DNA of 64,000 nt, taken from positions 482,976 through 546,975 of the forward strand of contig QRDG01000062.1 of NCBI GenBank assembly GCA_012064385.1, read 5' to 3'. The stretch is from Puccinellia tenuiflora. Its lineage: Eukaryota; Streptophyta; Magnoliopsida; Poales; Poaceae. The notes under the pieces were generated by a model that was not told the DNA's origin, searched no databases, and saw only the letters and a list, made by a program, of their open reading frames with translations. This document shows positions 23,990 to 35,061 of the stretch, one piece after another (the first letter of the stretch is position 1; the number at the start of each line of letters is the position of its first letter). Both the position numbers and the translations under genes were made by a program.

Positions 23990-24275
23990 TGGGCACACAT
24001 AGCTAGAGAAAATCCTGTGAGTGGATCGCTTTTAAATAGGCAGCCCACTCCATCCACTCACGGGATCTTCTGTGGCCATATAACACTAATAAACATGGCA
24101 CACGAGTGTGCATAGCCACAGAGAATCCTATGAGTGGATCGTTTGAGAATGGGCAGCCCACTTGATCCACTCGCTTCTGTGGCCACGTAGCACATAAAAA
24201 ATATCATACTCCGGGTGGCTACGCACAGAAAATCCTGCAAATGGATGGCTCTTCCGCATCCACGACGCGTAATGT
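23990..24275. repeat. Two and a half tandem units with internal palindromes
   Basis: Units of roughly 105-115 bp start near 24010, 24120 and 24228. Each holds an arm GAGTGGAT and a return arm ATCCACTC around GGCAGCCCAC, followed by TTCTGTGGCCA. The third unit is partial. No gene is present. Confidence 0.6.
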
Positions 24276-24279
24276 GTAT

Positions 24280-24507
24280 GACAGGCGGGCCATACCTGTC
24301 GGACGTGCGCACCGAACATTGTGTGCCAGCGCGAAGGCAGCCCCTAAAGTTGGAGGCCCGGTTCGCGGTGTCGAACAGGTTTTGGGCCGGACAAGAGATT
24401 TACCCCCCCCCCCCCCCCCCCCCCCCCCCGGCGATGTGGCCGATTTTTATGTCTGACACCCCAAAAGAGGTTTATGGGCCCTTTTACGACCCCCGGTGGA
24501 GATGCTC
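24280..24507. mobile_element. Terminal fragment of a PIF/Harbinger element
   Basis: This stretch parallels, block by block, the right end of the large Harbinger element (55662-55780 joined to 57858-57939). Shared blocks are GCGGGCCATACCT-TCGGA, GAGGCCCGGTT-GCGGTGTCGAAC, GTGGCCGATTTTT, ACCCCAAAAG and GGTGGAGATGCTC. It ends at GAGATGCTC followed by TAA (24508-24510), consistent with the TAA/TTA target preference of PIF/Harbinger. A 27-base poly-C run (24403-24429) sits where the other copy has none. The opposite terminus is not present. Confidence 0.65.
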
Positions 24508-24510
24508 TAA

Positions 24511-25298
24511 GGACGCATTTCTCTTAGCAGTCGGTCCAACCGGCCCAGTAGAAACCTATATGATTTATTATTCAAATTAGAGACAACCTAACAGTTCAGT
24601 TGTCGATGGGAAATGTGGGAGAGTTACTGTGTTAGGATCGAACGTCTACTACTCTGCCGTGGAAGAGTTTCAAAAAAAAAAATTGACGTTGTTGATGGCA
24701 CATGCTAAGTTGATAACACAACTGGTGTAAAAATCGACATTCTACTATTAAGGCAGGCACGATCCGGTTAAAATCCTTTGGAGCTCGGGGCAGGAAAAAA
24801 TTTATGGACATATTCTTTCCTGATTTACATCTCTTCTTTTTACCAGGTTGAATTACATCTCAAGTATAAGCCGCTATAAATTTCCCAAGAAATCCCAATT
24901 GGATCTGGGAACCGGCAATAGCCATACCAGACTGACAGAATAAACTACCGCCTTCTTCACGGCAGACCCATCTTCTCCATAATGGCTGAGTACCTGTATG
25001 AGCTATGAACATGGTGCAACAATTTTGAGCGTACTCAGTATCTAAATTCTAAAATGTTATCTCAAGCTACATCACCACAACTTTTCAGGCACACATGTGA
25101 AAGAAGAACAGGTCAAAACTGAATCAATCTACAGAACAGACCTACAAAACTGATCTCCCATATGTTTCTTGAGAGTAAGCAGTCGACCGAAGAATGCTTG
25201 GTTTTTGGAGCGAACCTGGGGTAATGGGTAATTTATCTTGCCTTCATCGCAAAATATCAACCCTATCCATAGTTAATCTATTTTCTATACCTCCAAAG
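24511..25298 (-). other. Region downstream of the XEG113 gene
   Basis: Contains the 3' untranslated region of the minus-strand gene and intergenic sequence. No coding frame or repeat is recognised. The polyadenylation site cannot be fixed from sequence alone. Confidence 0.5.
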
Positions 25299-28200
25299 TC
25301 AGGACCAAGGTGGATGGTCCTCTTCCCTATTCAGCGGCGGGTGCGGCTTCCAGCCTGGTTTCTCATCCCAGTACATGTCATAGTATATGTGGCCAATTTC
25401 ACGTAACTCCACACAGCACCATATCCCCGTATACCTCTTCACACGATTCCGAAAAAGCGTCTCCACAGCCTGGTTTTTTTGGTAATTAGAACTAAGACAG
25501 GAAGCTTTTATTCAGAAATTTAGTCAAAACTGTGAAAATGATCAGCAGCTTACAGCATCAGCAAAACCTCTGAAGGCGTCAACCATAGATGAGAAATGTA
25601 TGACTTTGATATTCTTATACGAAGAAAAGACATTCAAAATCTGCAAAAAAAAAAAAAAAGGCACCCGCTCAGCATAAAGCTCTTAAGCAAACCCTGAAAT
25701 AGCTTTTGTCACTTGTAAATGTAGTTTTACTAATTTGCTTTCTATGAGTACAGTACACCGTTAGGTGTATCCGTCTCTGTACCTTTTTTTCCAAAATATT
25801 TGTACGACTTGTCTTCACTGATTAACTGATAAAAGAGAACAGAGTGTCACTCTGTTGGTTAGCTGTGCGGGTGCGCATCCAGCCCACCCAGGTTCGAGAC
25901 TTTGACTCAGTGGAGTGCTCACGGTTGTTCTTCTAGAAAACAATGCCACCAAGGATAGTGAAATAAAAGACCCAAATTGGCAAACCTTCAAATTATAGCA
26001 TAATTCCGCTAGCACAAAATGCATTAATTGTTGCTTTAAATTTTTTGTTACTTTTTCTTTGTTTTTTAAATCCTTTCAGATATCTTGTAAACTGATTTCT
26101 ACCTTTTCAATGAAATGAAACGCAAAGGCTTTTTGCGTTTTCTCGAGAGAAGAAAAGAAGCGTGACCATTCTGAATGATGTGCTGTACTAAACTTAAACT
26201 ATACACTACAGGAGGTTCCTCATAATTTACCGTTTGTTCAGTGCTATTCCTTGGTAACAGAAGGGGTCTGTGTTTATTGGTTCCATTAGCTGGAGAGCAT
26301 CTGGTGCTATGCTCATCGCAGAGCTGCACCTCAAGAAATGACTCTTTCACCTAAATCAATACTCCAAACAGAAACCAATTAGGAGACAAAGCCATCTGTG
26401 TTTCCAGATAAAGGTGAAACGCCTGCAAATAGCATATTTTACCTGTTTAGGCAATGACGGATTCTCAAGAAAAGAGTATTCTCTGAAATCAATATGTGCC
26501 CCAAATTCTTCCTCGGGCAAGTCCTTCAGCATAACATGTACCTGTACAATGAAATCGATGGGCTGAAGTAGGAAACTTTTTTTCATGGTTGATGTACCAA
26601 AAATATGTTAAACACAATATAGTTGAAATCAAGAGAACCGAGCAGTGCTCAGTTGGCTAGCAGCGCATCCCGCATGCTCGCACACCCACGTTCGAGGCCC
26701 AGCCACCACAGGTGCTCGCTTCTTCTAAATAAAATAAAAAATCGCTGGGTGCTAGTGTCCATGGGTCGAGTTTTTAATAATATATATAATTCAACTCACA
26801 ATATATTGCTTCTCTACAGTTTTAATTGAACAGACATGTGTCCAGATATATCAATTCTTTCAAACCACTTTAGACATCCATCACTGCTCAATGAACTTTT
26901 GGCCCAATCTATCATGTAAGGTACAGAAACTTTATTTCACTCTACTGCCTGCCAGTTGGTGGAAGCACTAGGTTCTACACTCTCCCCGATCAAGAATATT
27001 TAGCATGGCGACAAGGAGTTAAACTAAGGATTTTTTGGCACAGTTACCTTTGATAACAAAAACATTTAGCATTGGTCAAAACAAACAAGTATTTTGGCAT
27101 ATTGGTTAATGCAAAATGTAAGTTCATGCACCTCCTTTGAGTAATTCCAAGACAATGGCGAGAGGTCCTCAAAAATGTCACAGAACATCCATAATTGATG
27201 TTGAAAATGGTTCCTGATAAATAATGTGGTCTGAATATAAAGTAAGTTGGCCCGACGCCACCAAATCTTGGACCAGAAACACAGCATGGCAGGCTTTATA
27301 CAGTGATAGACCAGATGATGACTAATTTAGGGACTTCGTATCATCCGATTGATTCCAATAAAAATGGTGTCCAAAATTCTTCAGCAATTTCACAAACCCA
27401 ATTTATTTGACACATGTAAAATGAAATACTAGAAATGGGTTGAGTAACTAATGTGAAAACTGTTATTTTCTTGCTTGCTATTTGTATGATTTTATTCGGG
27501 GCAAAGTGTGAAAGGTATATCCAGGCCATTTGACCGCCAGACGTAGCCACATGAGTGGTTCACCAGATTATGAAAGGATGTGTTCTTAAATCAGAACTCA
27601 AACAAATCCAGAAGAAAAAATTCAAGAATTATCCTTTTGGGAAAATACTTCTCTACCATATTGTATTCTTATAAGGCGACACATTTTCATTTAAAACTAA
27701 TAAAACATATTGTTTCCAATACTCCAATTTCACTGACCCAAGGAAGAACCTATTTGGGATAAGTTTCCTTGAAAATGTAACTTGTATGACAACCAATTAC
27801 ATAAAGATGGTTACTACCTTTGAGTCAACTCAACATGTAGCATACAAAATGAATAAAGGGCAACTGATACCTCCTGCCAGAATATATATGAGTAGAAAAA
27901 ATGTAAAATTATGAAAAGAATTTTTTTGTTCCTTGAGTAGTTACCTCAAATACATGATCCATTGGACAGAGAAAAGGTTGTCTTGTCATTGTACCTTCCA
28001 TAACTCCAGGATGTCCAAACCACATCCTATCAAGCCTGCACCATAATGGAGGCATTACCTAAAAGTATCAACGTTAGTCAGAAAATGATCATTCACATGC
28101 TTGCATACATGATACAGCTTAACAAATAAGATAATAACATTGATACTATAAGCCCCCTGAACTATTCCATTTTGTTCACTCGAACCTCTGGAGTATCAAA

Positions 28201-30898
28201 AGGAAATTTCACTGACCAGGGTTCGCTTTAACAAGGAAGCCATGGCCAGCGCTGTTCTTATTTGCTTAATCTGGAAAGTTGCAAGCAATTGACTGATTAG
28301 GTAATAGACATACAGCTTTTAATAATAGAAGTGCAACCAGAAAATTGGTGAAATATAGATATGTCAGAAGATACCTGGTAGTTAACCAATTGAAAATGTG
28401 ATTCAACGGTATGGGCACCATCTAACAGCAATTCTTTGGGAATATTAGGTTTAAATGATAGGAAACCTCCTGCAATGTGAGACTACATAATTCATGTACA
28501 TGATGAAATAGGAATGGGTAAAACTGTATTTCTCATCCACGCAGTGGGAAATGCACCAACCAATGAAGCTTTATAAGAATAATAATGAGAATAAAAGCAA
28601 AAGCAGTCTTTGAGGACTGAATCATGATATAAAAATGATAATAACTTCATGAATCGGAATTTTCTCCATTTTTACTGATAAAATGTGGTTAGATGGTTAT
28701 TTTAACAGGGTTTCAAAATCTATGGTGCAAACCAGTAAGCTTGAGATAACATATACAGAGAGGTATATGAAGGCCAGGACATGCCACCAAGAGCTGTAAG
28801 CATGGACCTCTATTCCCAAAGATCGACTACGGTAATATTTATGGTGAGGATAGACACTGAACAGACCTGGTGAATCATAATATGGTGGTGGATCAAAGAA
28901 AAGCATCGCCTCTCGTAATCTATGGCGCTTTCCTTCAGTACCTGCATACTGGAAAGTAGTGTGCACAGCATACGGTTCTAGCTGAAGCTGCCGATACATG
29001 CCCTGACAAATCAAGAAAAGTATACATAGAAGTTAGTTATATGAATACTAAGTACAAAATGGTAAAACAGAATGTGCCAACTAAAATGCTGAAGAACAAA
29101 AAAAGAACACAATATAACTATAAAATAACAATAAAAATTGGCATTCAAGACTGTTACTACCTCAAAAAAAAAATGCTCCTACCTGCACAAAGTAGGTATG
29201 GCCGCTGCAAAATATACTTGCTGGTAGGACTCCAAGCTTCAGTTTTCCATCATAGGAATACACAAGTTCATCTTCTCCTTGGACAGGTTGTCCGGAAACT
29301 TTGTGTACAAGATCATTAAAAGCATTCTGGTCCCATATCTTATCGTCAGATAAGACTAGGTCTTTCCAATCTTTTGCCAGCCTTTTAGCAGGTTCTGTGG
29401 GTCGCCAATGGAAAATACCAATATTGTATGCCCCAGTCACTGTGGATAAGGAAATGGAGAAATAGCAATATATTACATTCTTAAGTTACAAATGCCAACT
29501 TTTACAACTCATAAGTATCAAGATACCTCATTTCAAAATGCGCAAATTTCTGTTGATTGATGCTAAACAAAACAAAAAAAGCTAATCTTATTACGTTGAA
29601 TTAAGAAGTTGTAGCCAGAAGTCACAGAAGATTTCGATAAATACTGGAGAAACTCTGTAACAAGAGTACAATTACACTTTGTCCTAGTTTTGTGATGATT
29701 TGTTGATGTATGTCGGCAAGCACGATCGCACGACCATACTCTTAAGTAATGATATTGCATGAGTTATGCCTTTCTTTCACCGACAACATCCTGTTTCAGC
29801 AACTATTTGGATTGCAAACACTGAAAAAATAGTTTTGTAGTTCAACTAATTTGAAATTCAGGACCGGGGAGTAACGAGAGAGAGGATATAGCACATAGTT
29901 GGCAAGGAGCTCAAACTGCATTAAGGTGTACTAATATTTAACAGTCTTTTTTTTTTGCGGGGTACCGTAGTAATATTTAACAGAAGGAAGAGGGCAAGAA
30001 GACTCCCCTTTTAGATAGTGAACAATGGTGAGGTATATAAGACCTCTTTGGCAGAAGATTGTTATCATCAGATAAAGATAAAAGCAATAGATAATGCACC
30101 AAATGTCTCTTTTCAAGACCACTGTCTCTTTTAAACATTCGGTCGTGAACGCAGTACAACATTTCAATGTGGTTGTAAATTACCTTGCCTCCAGTTCTCC
30201 AGGCTGTCGTCGGTGACCGTGGGTATGACCTGGTCGCTTGAAGTGAGGAGATCCGCGTCTGGGTAGCGGGCGAGGTAGGGCAACGGGTTCTTGAGCCACA
30301 CCATGTCCGTGTCGCACATGAGCAGTTCGTATCCGAAGGGCAGGAGCTCGTTGATGAGCAGCACCTTCTCCCTGCCCATCTTGTGAAAGGTGGGGGAGCC
30401 CCAGCCGGCGTCCTCCGTGTCCATCCTGCTGCCCATGTCGAAGACGGGCACACCCCTGAGGTAGAGTTCACGGAGCAGCTTGGTGTCCATGGCGCCGACG
30501 AGGAGATTGTCGAGCCCGAGGCCGGTGAGGTGGTGCACCCACGTGAGGATGAAGTCCATGAAGGCGTAGTTGCCAAAGGTGACGACGATGACCCCGTCGC
30601 GGGCGCGGGCGCGCACCATTTCGCGGGTGAGGCGGAACGCGCGCGGCGAAGGCATCCGCGACCCCCGCGGCGGGGGCTTCCAGATGGGTCGGTTGTACAT
30701 GGTCTCCGGCTGGGAGGGATTGAAAAGAGGGGAGAGGTTGGTGGTGGTGGTGACGGCCGGAAAGGGGAGCGCGGGGACGGTGAGGGAAGAGAAAGAGAAG
30801 AGGAAGAAGAGGGCGGAGACGGCGAAGCCGCCGAGGATGGCCCCGAAGATCCCTACGAAGACTGGCTTCGTGGATTCGGCGGGGCAACACGGCGCCAT
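25299..30898 (-). CDS. XEG113: XEG113-type arabinosyltransferase, 10 exons
   Basis: Predicted Golgi type II membrane glycosyltransferase (GT77), the homologue of Arabidopsis XEG113, which extends arabinose chains on hydroxyprolines of extensins in cell walls. Exons, all with GT/AG borders and matching phases: 30898-30184, 29439-29183, 29002-28867, 28469-28375, 28270-28217, 28058-27945, 26541-26443, 26350-26231, 25640-25554, 25469-25299; 1848 bp, 615 aa. A membrane anchor lies at about residues 13-35. A DxD-type metal-binding motif appears in CDTDMVWLKNPLPYL, and family blocks include METMYNRPIWKPP-like QPETMYNRPIWKPP, FDPPPYYDSP, VMPPLWCRLDRMWF and GIWCCVE--EIGHIYYDMYW near the end. No stop or frameshift is seen, so it appears functional. 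SINEs lie in introns 7/6-side and 8; a Stowaway begins 222 bp upstream of the ATG. Confidence 0.92.
25835..25935 (+). mobile_element. tRNA-derived SINE-like insertion in XEG113 intron 8
   Basis: Carries a box A-like stretch (TCTGTTGGTTAGCTGTGC, 25849-25870) and a box B-like GGTTCGAGACT at about 25891, roughly 30 bases apart as in tRNA-type pol III promoters. It is oriented opposite to the host gene. Ends and target duplication could not be fixed. Confidence 0.5.
26632..26785 (+). mobile_element. tRNA-derived SINE-like insertion in XEG113 intron 6
   Basis: Contains TGCTCAGTTGGCTAGCAGCG (box A, about 26646-26665) and GTTCGAGGCCC (box B, about 26691-26701), then A-rich and T-rich sequence to about 26785. 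It lies between exons 6 and 7 of XEG113 on the opposite strand. The box spacing fits a tRNA-derived SINE better than a working tRNA, since acceptor-stem pairing is not apparent. Confidence 0.6.
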
Positions 30899-31264
30899 TT
30901 CGCCGGCCGTGGGGGATCGGGGTCGCCGGAGGCGGAGGGGTCAACTGGCGGTAGGGGCGGGGGCACCAGCTGGGCCCACTGGCCGGTGGGTGTTAGACTG
31001 CTAGTGTGTGTTGGTTGAGTTTGACGGAATCGTCACGGCACAGCGATCCCGTGACCGTCACTGCACTTTGGAGTTTGGATCTGTCACATGACACTGAAGT
31101 GCGGGACCGCGATAATGAACTACAATGTCCGTTCCTAAATATAAAATATTTTTTTTTAGCTTTTTATGATTCAGATGTATCTAGGCGATTTTCAATGTGT
31201 TAGTTCATTCATTTTGCTATGTACGTGGACCAAGTTATAATATCGAAAACATCTTATAATTTGC

Positions 31265-33108
31265 TGAAAAAGGCTTTACGCCCAGCTTTATAAATAAAGC
31301 AACCACAAGAGTGTCATACAACCATCGAGCCCGAATTCAAAGGGAAAAAAATAATAATAATAAAAAGGTTCGCTGGGGCCACAGCACATCACGACCCAAC
31401 AAGTACAGATACAGATCAATACAACTCCCATAGGAGTACAGCACAACGACTAGACTACGCCGCCACCCTGCGCGGCACCCTCAGGAGATCCTTGAGCATG
31501 TCGTCCAGTCGCTCCCTGTCCCGCTGTCTACAAAGCGGGTGCCACTGCTGTAAAAATGCAAAAAATTTGAACACAGAGTCAGAAGCACGCCGTAAGAAGA
31601 CTCGCTCGATAACCATTTTATTGCGGATGGTCCATAAGGTCCAGGTCATCGCCGCGAATACTAACCAGAAGAGGCGCCTCCTCCTACCAGTACGATTCGC
31701 CTGCACTTCCAGGAACTCGCCAAGGTCCTGGGCCTGCCACTCAGGTCCAAGAGCCTCGGCCACGACGTTCCATAGAAAGCGAGCAGCAGGACAGGAGAAG
31801 AGGACAGGACCCATCGCCTGGGCCCAGCCGGTTGGCCACCTCCACACCCGAAGGGAGGCGATCCCTCAATAGCTGCCAAGTAAAGATCTTAATCTTAAGC
31901 GGCATTGGAGCCTTCCAAAGGTGGGAGGTCCAGGCCAGCACGGGCCCTCTAAATAGGGCCCGGTACACGGAGCCAACCGAAAAGTTACCTGCGGCCGAAA
32001 GTGCCCAGGTAACACTATCCGGGGCATCCGAGAGGTCACTAGGAAGGAGGGCCAGAAGATTCCCCCATCTATTGGCCTCATCCGGGCCAAATGAACGGCG
32101 GAAACCGATGTCCCACCATCCCAAACGAAACGCATCAGCAACCAAGAGGGATGGGTCCGAACAGATCGCAAAAAGATCCGGAAACTCATGTCGAAGAGGG
32201 CGACCGCCAAGCCATGAGTCCAGCCAGAACATGGTACCTCGTCCGTCGCCTATGGAGAAGGTCATCCCCAGCCGAATCTCATGTTTGATAGTCTGGATGG
32301 ATCTCCAAAACTGAGATCCCTCCTTCCTCTCACAGGCCATGAGTGGTCTGCCCCTCAGGTATTTGGCCTTAATGAGTTGAAGCCAAAGACCATCATCATC
32401 TCTAAGGATCCGCCAGACCCACTTCAGCAACAGGGCCTTATTCATTTGGCGGGATGCCAGAACACCTATACCCCCAAGCTCCTTGGGGGTGCAAATGTCT
32501 GACCACTTAACCATGTGGTATTTGGGCCGGCCATTCACTGCTTGCCAGAAGAAACGAGAGAGCTCCTTGTCGAAGCTTGCATGCACTCCCTCCGGTAGGA
32601 GATACAACCCCATGGTATACATGGGGAGGCTCGATAGGCAGGGGAACGTATCCAGTGCACCCATCGAATCTATGCACCCGGTGCACCCAACCCCAAAAAC
32701 GACCCCCTAAAATGTTTCAAAAAATACGAAAAAAAGTTTGGAAATACATTATGCTCATATCTAATATGTCACAAATTTTGGCTTCAAATTCGTAACAGAA
32801 CTCAAGAAACAAAAAAGACAAATCCGATGGTGAATAGTGCCAAAATGCAAATTGGGTTTTGAATTTGGCCCATTTGTCACTGTTGATACAAATTTGTCAT
32901 TTTCACTGTTCATGTTCTGTTACGAATTTGAAGCCAAAATTTTGTGACATATTAGATATGAGCATAATGTATTTCCAAACTTTTTTTCGTATTTTTTGAA
33001 ACATTTTAGGGGGTCGTTTTTGGGGTTGGGTGCACTGGATACGTTCTCCGATAGGCAGGAGTCGATTAGGATGGTCTTACTCCCTTTGGAGGTAAACCTC
33101 CCCTTGCC
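31265..33108 (-). mobile_element. 5'-truncated L1-type LINE with 16 bp target duplication
   Basis: Flanked by the perfect direct repeat ACATCTTATAATTTGC at 31249-31264 and 33109-33124. The coding frame on the minus strand covers the end of reverse transcriptase (GKGRFTSKGSK, then after the MITE LPMYTMGLYLLPEGVH), the thumb/linker region KWSDICTPKELGGIGV, and the zf-RVT-like C-terminal domain ending near 31455. One frame change near 31800 and the MITE insertion break it. The 3' end lies at 31265 (minus-strand CCTTTTTCA), and 5' truncation is at 33108, typical of target-primed integration. It lies upstream of XEG113. Confidence 0.88.
32643..33048. mobile_element. MULE-like MITE, near-complete foldback
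   Basis: A 406 bp element whose two halves are inverted repeats over roughly 150 bases each (GAACGTATCCAGTGCACCC at both ends). It is flanked by CGATAGGCAGG at 32632-32642 and 33049-33059, a 10-11 bp target duplication in the Mutator range. It sits inside the LINE coding sequence and has no coding capacity. Confidence 0.8.
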
Positions 33109-33244
33109 ACATCTTATAATTTGCAACGGAGTGAATAACAAACATGGCTGTTGATGTAGGTCTTGTTTTCATTAAAAAAATTGTCTTTGTTTTCTGTTAA
33201 AAATTGATTTAAATCTAACAAAAACATATAAGACATAAATCATA

Positions 33245-33333
33245 CTCTCTCCGATCCGTTTTAAATATGGTGAAAAAATATGTACGATAAAATCCTAGTA
33301 CAAGTAGCGACAAATATTTAGGATGAGGGGGAG
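33245..33333. mobile_element. Small Stowaway-like MITE, degenerate
   Basis: Begins CTCTCTCCGATCCGTTTTAA after TA and ends with ATTTAGGATGAGGGGGAG, the usual Stowaway layout with a decayed terminal repeat. Length is about 90 bp. Confidence 0.5.
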
Positions 33334-33868
33334 TTTTTTTTTCATAAGTCACACACAACATAATTCACAGCAAATTTACAACTTACTATTTCAAAATTCA
33401 GACAACCAAAATCCAAGTTTTTACTACAAATAAGTCAAGCTGCATCCACATTCTACTGAAGTGGACTCCTATTCCTTTGCTCTATTACATTCATTGAGTT
33501 GTGTTTTCCTTTTTGGAATCATGCTAAGGCTTCAAGCTTCGGTCGCGGTGAGACTTTGCTTCCAAGAATCTCGTATGGTGGGTACAGTGAGCGTTCTCTT
33601 TCTATTTGTGTTACCCGCAAAGAGTTCAAAGGAGATTCTAGTGCTTGCAAACTTTACTGGAAACAAAATAATTTTTCACCAAAATTAATTTTACATATTT
33701 TCCCAGGTCACAGACATAAAAGTTGCTCCATGTCTAATCATTAGAAATTTACATACCTCTTTTTATAGGATGTAAAACAAGTGCCATACAAGAAGGATGT
33801 ATGTTTGATCCTTTTTTTTTACCTACACGGATGGACGCACCAGAAGTTACAGATAGGACGGGTGGGGA
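33334..33868. other. Intergenic stretch
   Basis: AT-rich. No coding frame, repeat border or RNA gene could be supported; two overlapping short ORFs near 33461-33744 have no recognisable features. Confidence 0.4.
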
Positions 33869-34323
33869 TGGATGAAGCTCAATTTTTTAAATAATACATA
33901 TTTTTATTCATTTTGAGAAATAATACTTGTAAAGAATAACAAAAATAATACACCCTCGGCTTCACCGAAGCCGAGCAGGTGCAGTCGGCGTCGCCTACGC
34001 CGATTAGGTTGTCGGCCTGGCCGTCCTATCGGCCGCTGCCACTGCTGGAGACCTGGTCGGCGTCGCCGAAGCCGATGCATATCGGCTTCGAGCAAGCCGA
34101 TTAGGCCTTTTCGGCCGCATCCACACCGACTGCTGCATGCACCCTCCGTTCCTTTCCTCCTATTTCTTTGTATCTCCTTTCTTTACCTCTATTTCTTTGT
34201 ATCTCCATTTCAGTTTTAGATGGTAAATAAAAAATATGAAAAATATGTTGTCTCGCCATAGATTAGCCCCGACCGATTATCTCGACTTTATTCTCCCGTC
34301 GTTTCTCGTTCCTGCCATTTTCT

Positions 34324-34427
34324 CCCGCCCTTCATCGTTCCCGCCACTTTCTCCCGCCATTTTCGTTCCCGCCCTTTCTCTTCCCGCCATTTTCTCCCGC
34401 CATTTTTTCTATTCCCTGCTATAAAAG
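34324..34427 (+). promoter_or_regulatory. Promoter with six CCCGCC repeats and a TATA box
   Basis: CCCGCC occurs at 34324, 34340, 34353, 34368, 34383 and 34396, every 13-16 bases, mostly within TTCCCGCC or TCTCCCGCC. These contain the core of E2F-type sites, although the leading A/T-TT is imperfect. A TATAAAAG box follows at 34420-34427, 48 bases before the ATG at 34475. The order (activator cluster, TATA, short leader, ATG) is that of a compact class II promoter. The E2F reading is inference. Confidence 0.55.
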
Positions 34428-34474
34428 CTGTTGCTCAGTCAGGTGGATAAGTAGTCTAGCGAATTCACTCATCG

Positions 34475-34762
34475 ATGTCGGGTTTTCCTCCTTACCGTAG
34501 CTTTCTTCCCCACGAGTCTGAGCGCCTTGTGAAGTGTGCTGCCGAGTTTAGGGTAGACAATAAATTAGTTCCATGGGAGGAACTCATTAGTAGTGATAGT
34601 TTCCTCACTGAGATAGACGCGACATTATGGAGGAAGTATTATTGGGCTCATAGGACTTCGCAGGAAATACGACAGGAACTTCTTAGGATGCATGAAAGGT
34701 GGAAGAAGGCCGTAGGGTTTATTCCCCTTTTTTCGCATCCTTGCAACCATCGCACCCACTGA
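34475..34762 (+). CDS. Hypothetical protein in MULE-like element (95 aa)
   Basis: Begins ATG directly downstream of the TATA-box promoter. The protein has charged helix-forming stretches (ESERLVKCAAEF, SQEIRQELLRMHERWKKAV) and no membrane segment or enzyme motif. Its 3' end overlaps, on the other strand, the 3' end of the next ORF by 115 bases, so one of the two is probably an accidental frame past a real exon or a truncated end. It may be a captured host gene fragment. No function is assigned. Confidence 0.45.
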   Translation: MSGFPPYRSFLPHESERLVKCAAEFRVDNKLVPWEELISSDSFLTEIDATLWRKYYWAHRTSQEIRQELLRMHERWKKAVGFIPLFSHPCNHRTH

Positions 34763-35061
34763 GAGGTGTCCTCTACGGGCCTCAAAATAAAGAAGGCGTT
34801 GGTTCTAGACTTCGTCCATAGTGCATGCATACCGACGATATATATTGACGGATTAAGGACTAAACATCCTGTCAACCAGTCTTTCGCCTGCCTAATGGAC
34901 CATGTAGCAGGGGCATTCATATCCATGTCCACAAACTGAAACTCACTCAGATCAACTCCCTGATCATTTGTTCGGACAGTACCCGAACCATAAAAAAATC
35001 TTACTAAAGTAGACATCTCTTCTGACCTAAAAAAATAATAATAAAACTCGTCAACTACCAT
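34648..35061 (-). CDS. Hypothetical protein in MULE-like element (137 aa)
   Basis: An ATG-initiated minus-strand ORF with a balanced composition (FVDMDMNAPATWSIRQAKD, later WVRWLQGCEKRGINP). It is longer than expected by chance in this AT-rich stretch. It lies convergent to the 34475 ORF. No known domain is recognised; tryptophan spacing suggests a small globular fold. It could be a fragment of a larger captured gene. Confidence 0.4.
   Translation of the reverse strand: MVVDEFYYYFFRSEEMSTLVRFFYGSGTVRTNDQGVDLSEFQFVDMDMNAPATWSIRQAKDWLTGCLVLNPSIYIVGMHALWTKSRTNAFFILRPVEDTSQWVRWLQGCEKRGINPTAFFHLSCILRSSCRISCEVL

Larger units (their letters stand above)
31121..33137. mobile_element. Stowaway-type MITE split by a LINE
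   Basis: The left end at 31121 reads TACAATGTCCGTTCCTAAAT, a decayed form of the Stowaway start. The right end at 33109-33137 reads ATTTGCAACGGAGTGAATA, a decayed form of the usual end. The two parts (31121-31264 and 33125-33137) would make a MITE of about 157 bp with TA at both ends once the LINE at 31265-33108 and one TSD copy are taken out. It lies 222 bp upstream of the XEG113 start codon. Confidence 0.6.

Noticed and set aside
26640..26705. A functional tRNA gene
   Set aside because: Box A and box B are present but acceptor, anticodon and T-arm pairing are not evident; SINE origin is more likely.
30383..31018. Plus-strand ORF of 211 codons
   Set aside because: It is antisense to exon 1 of the XEG113 gene, whose frame and splice sites are well supported.
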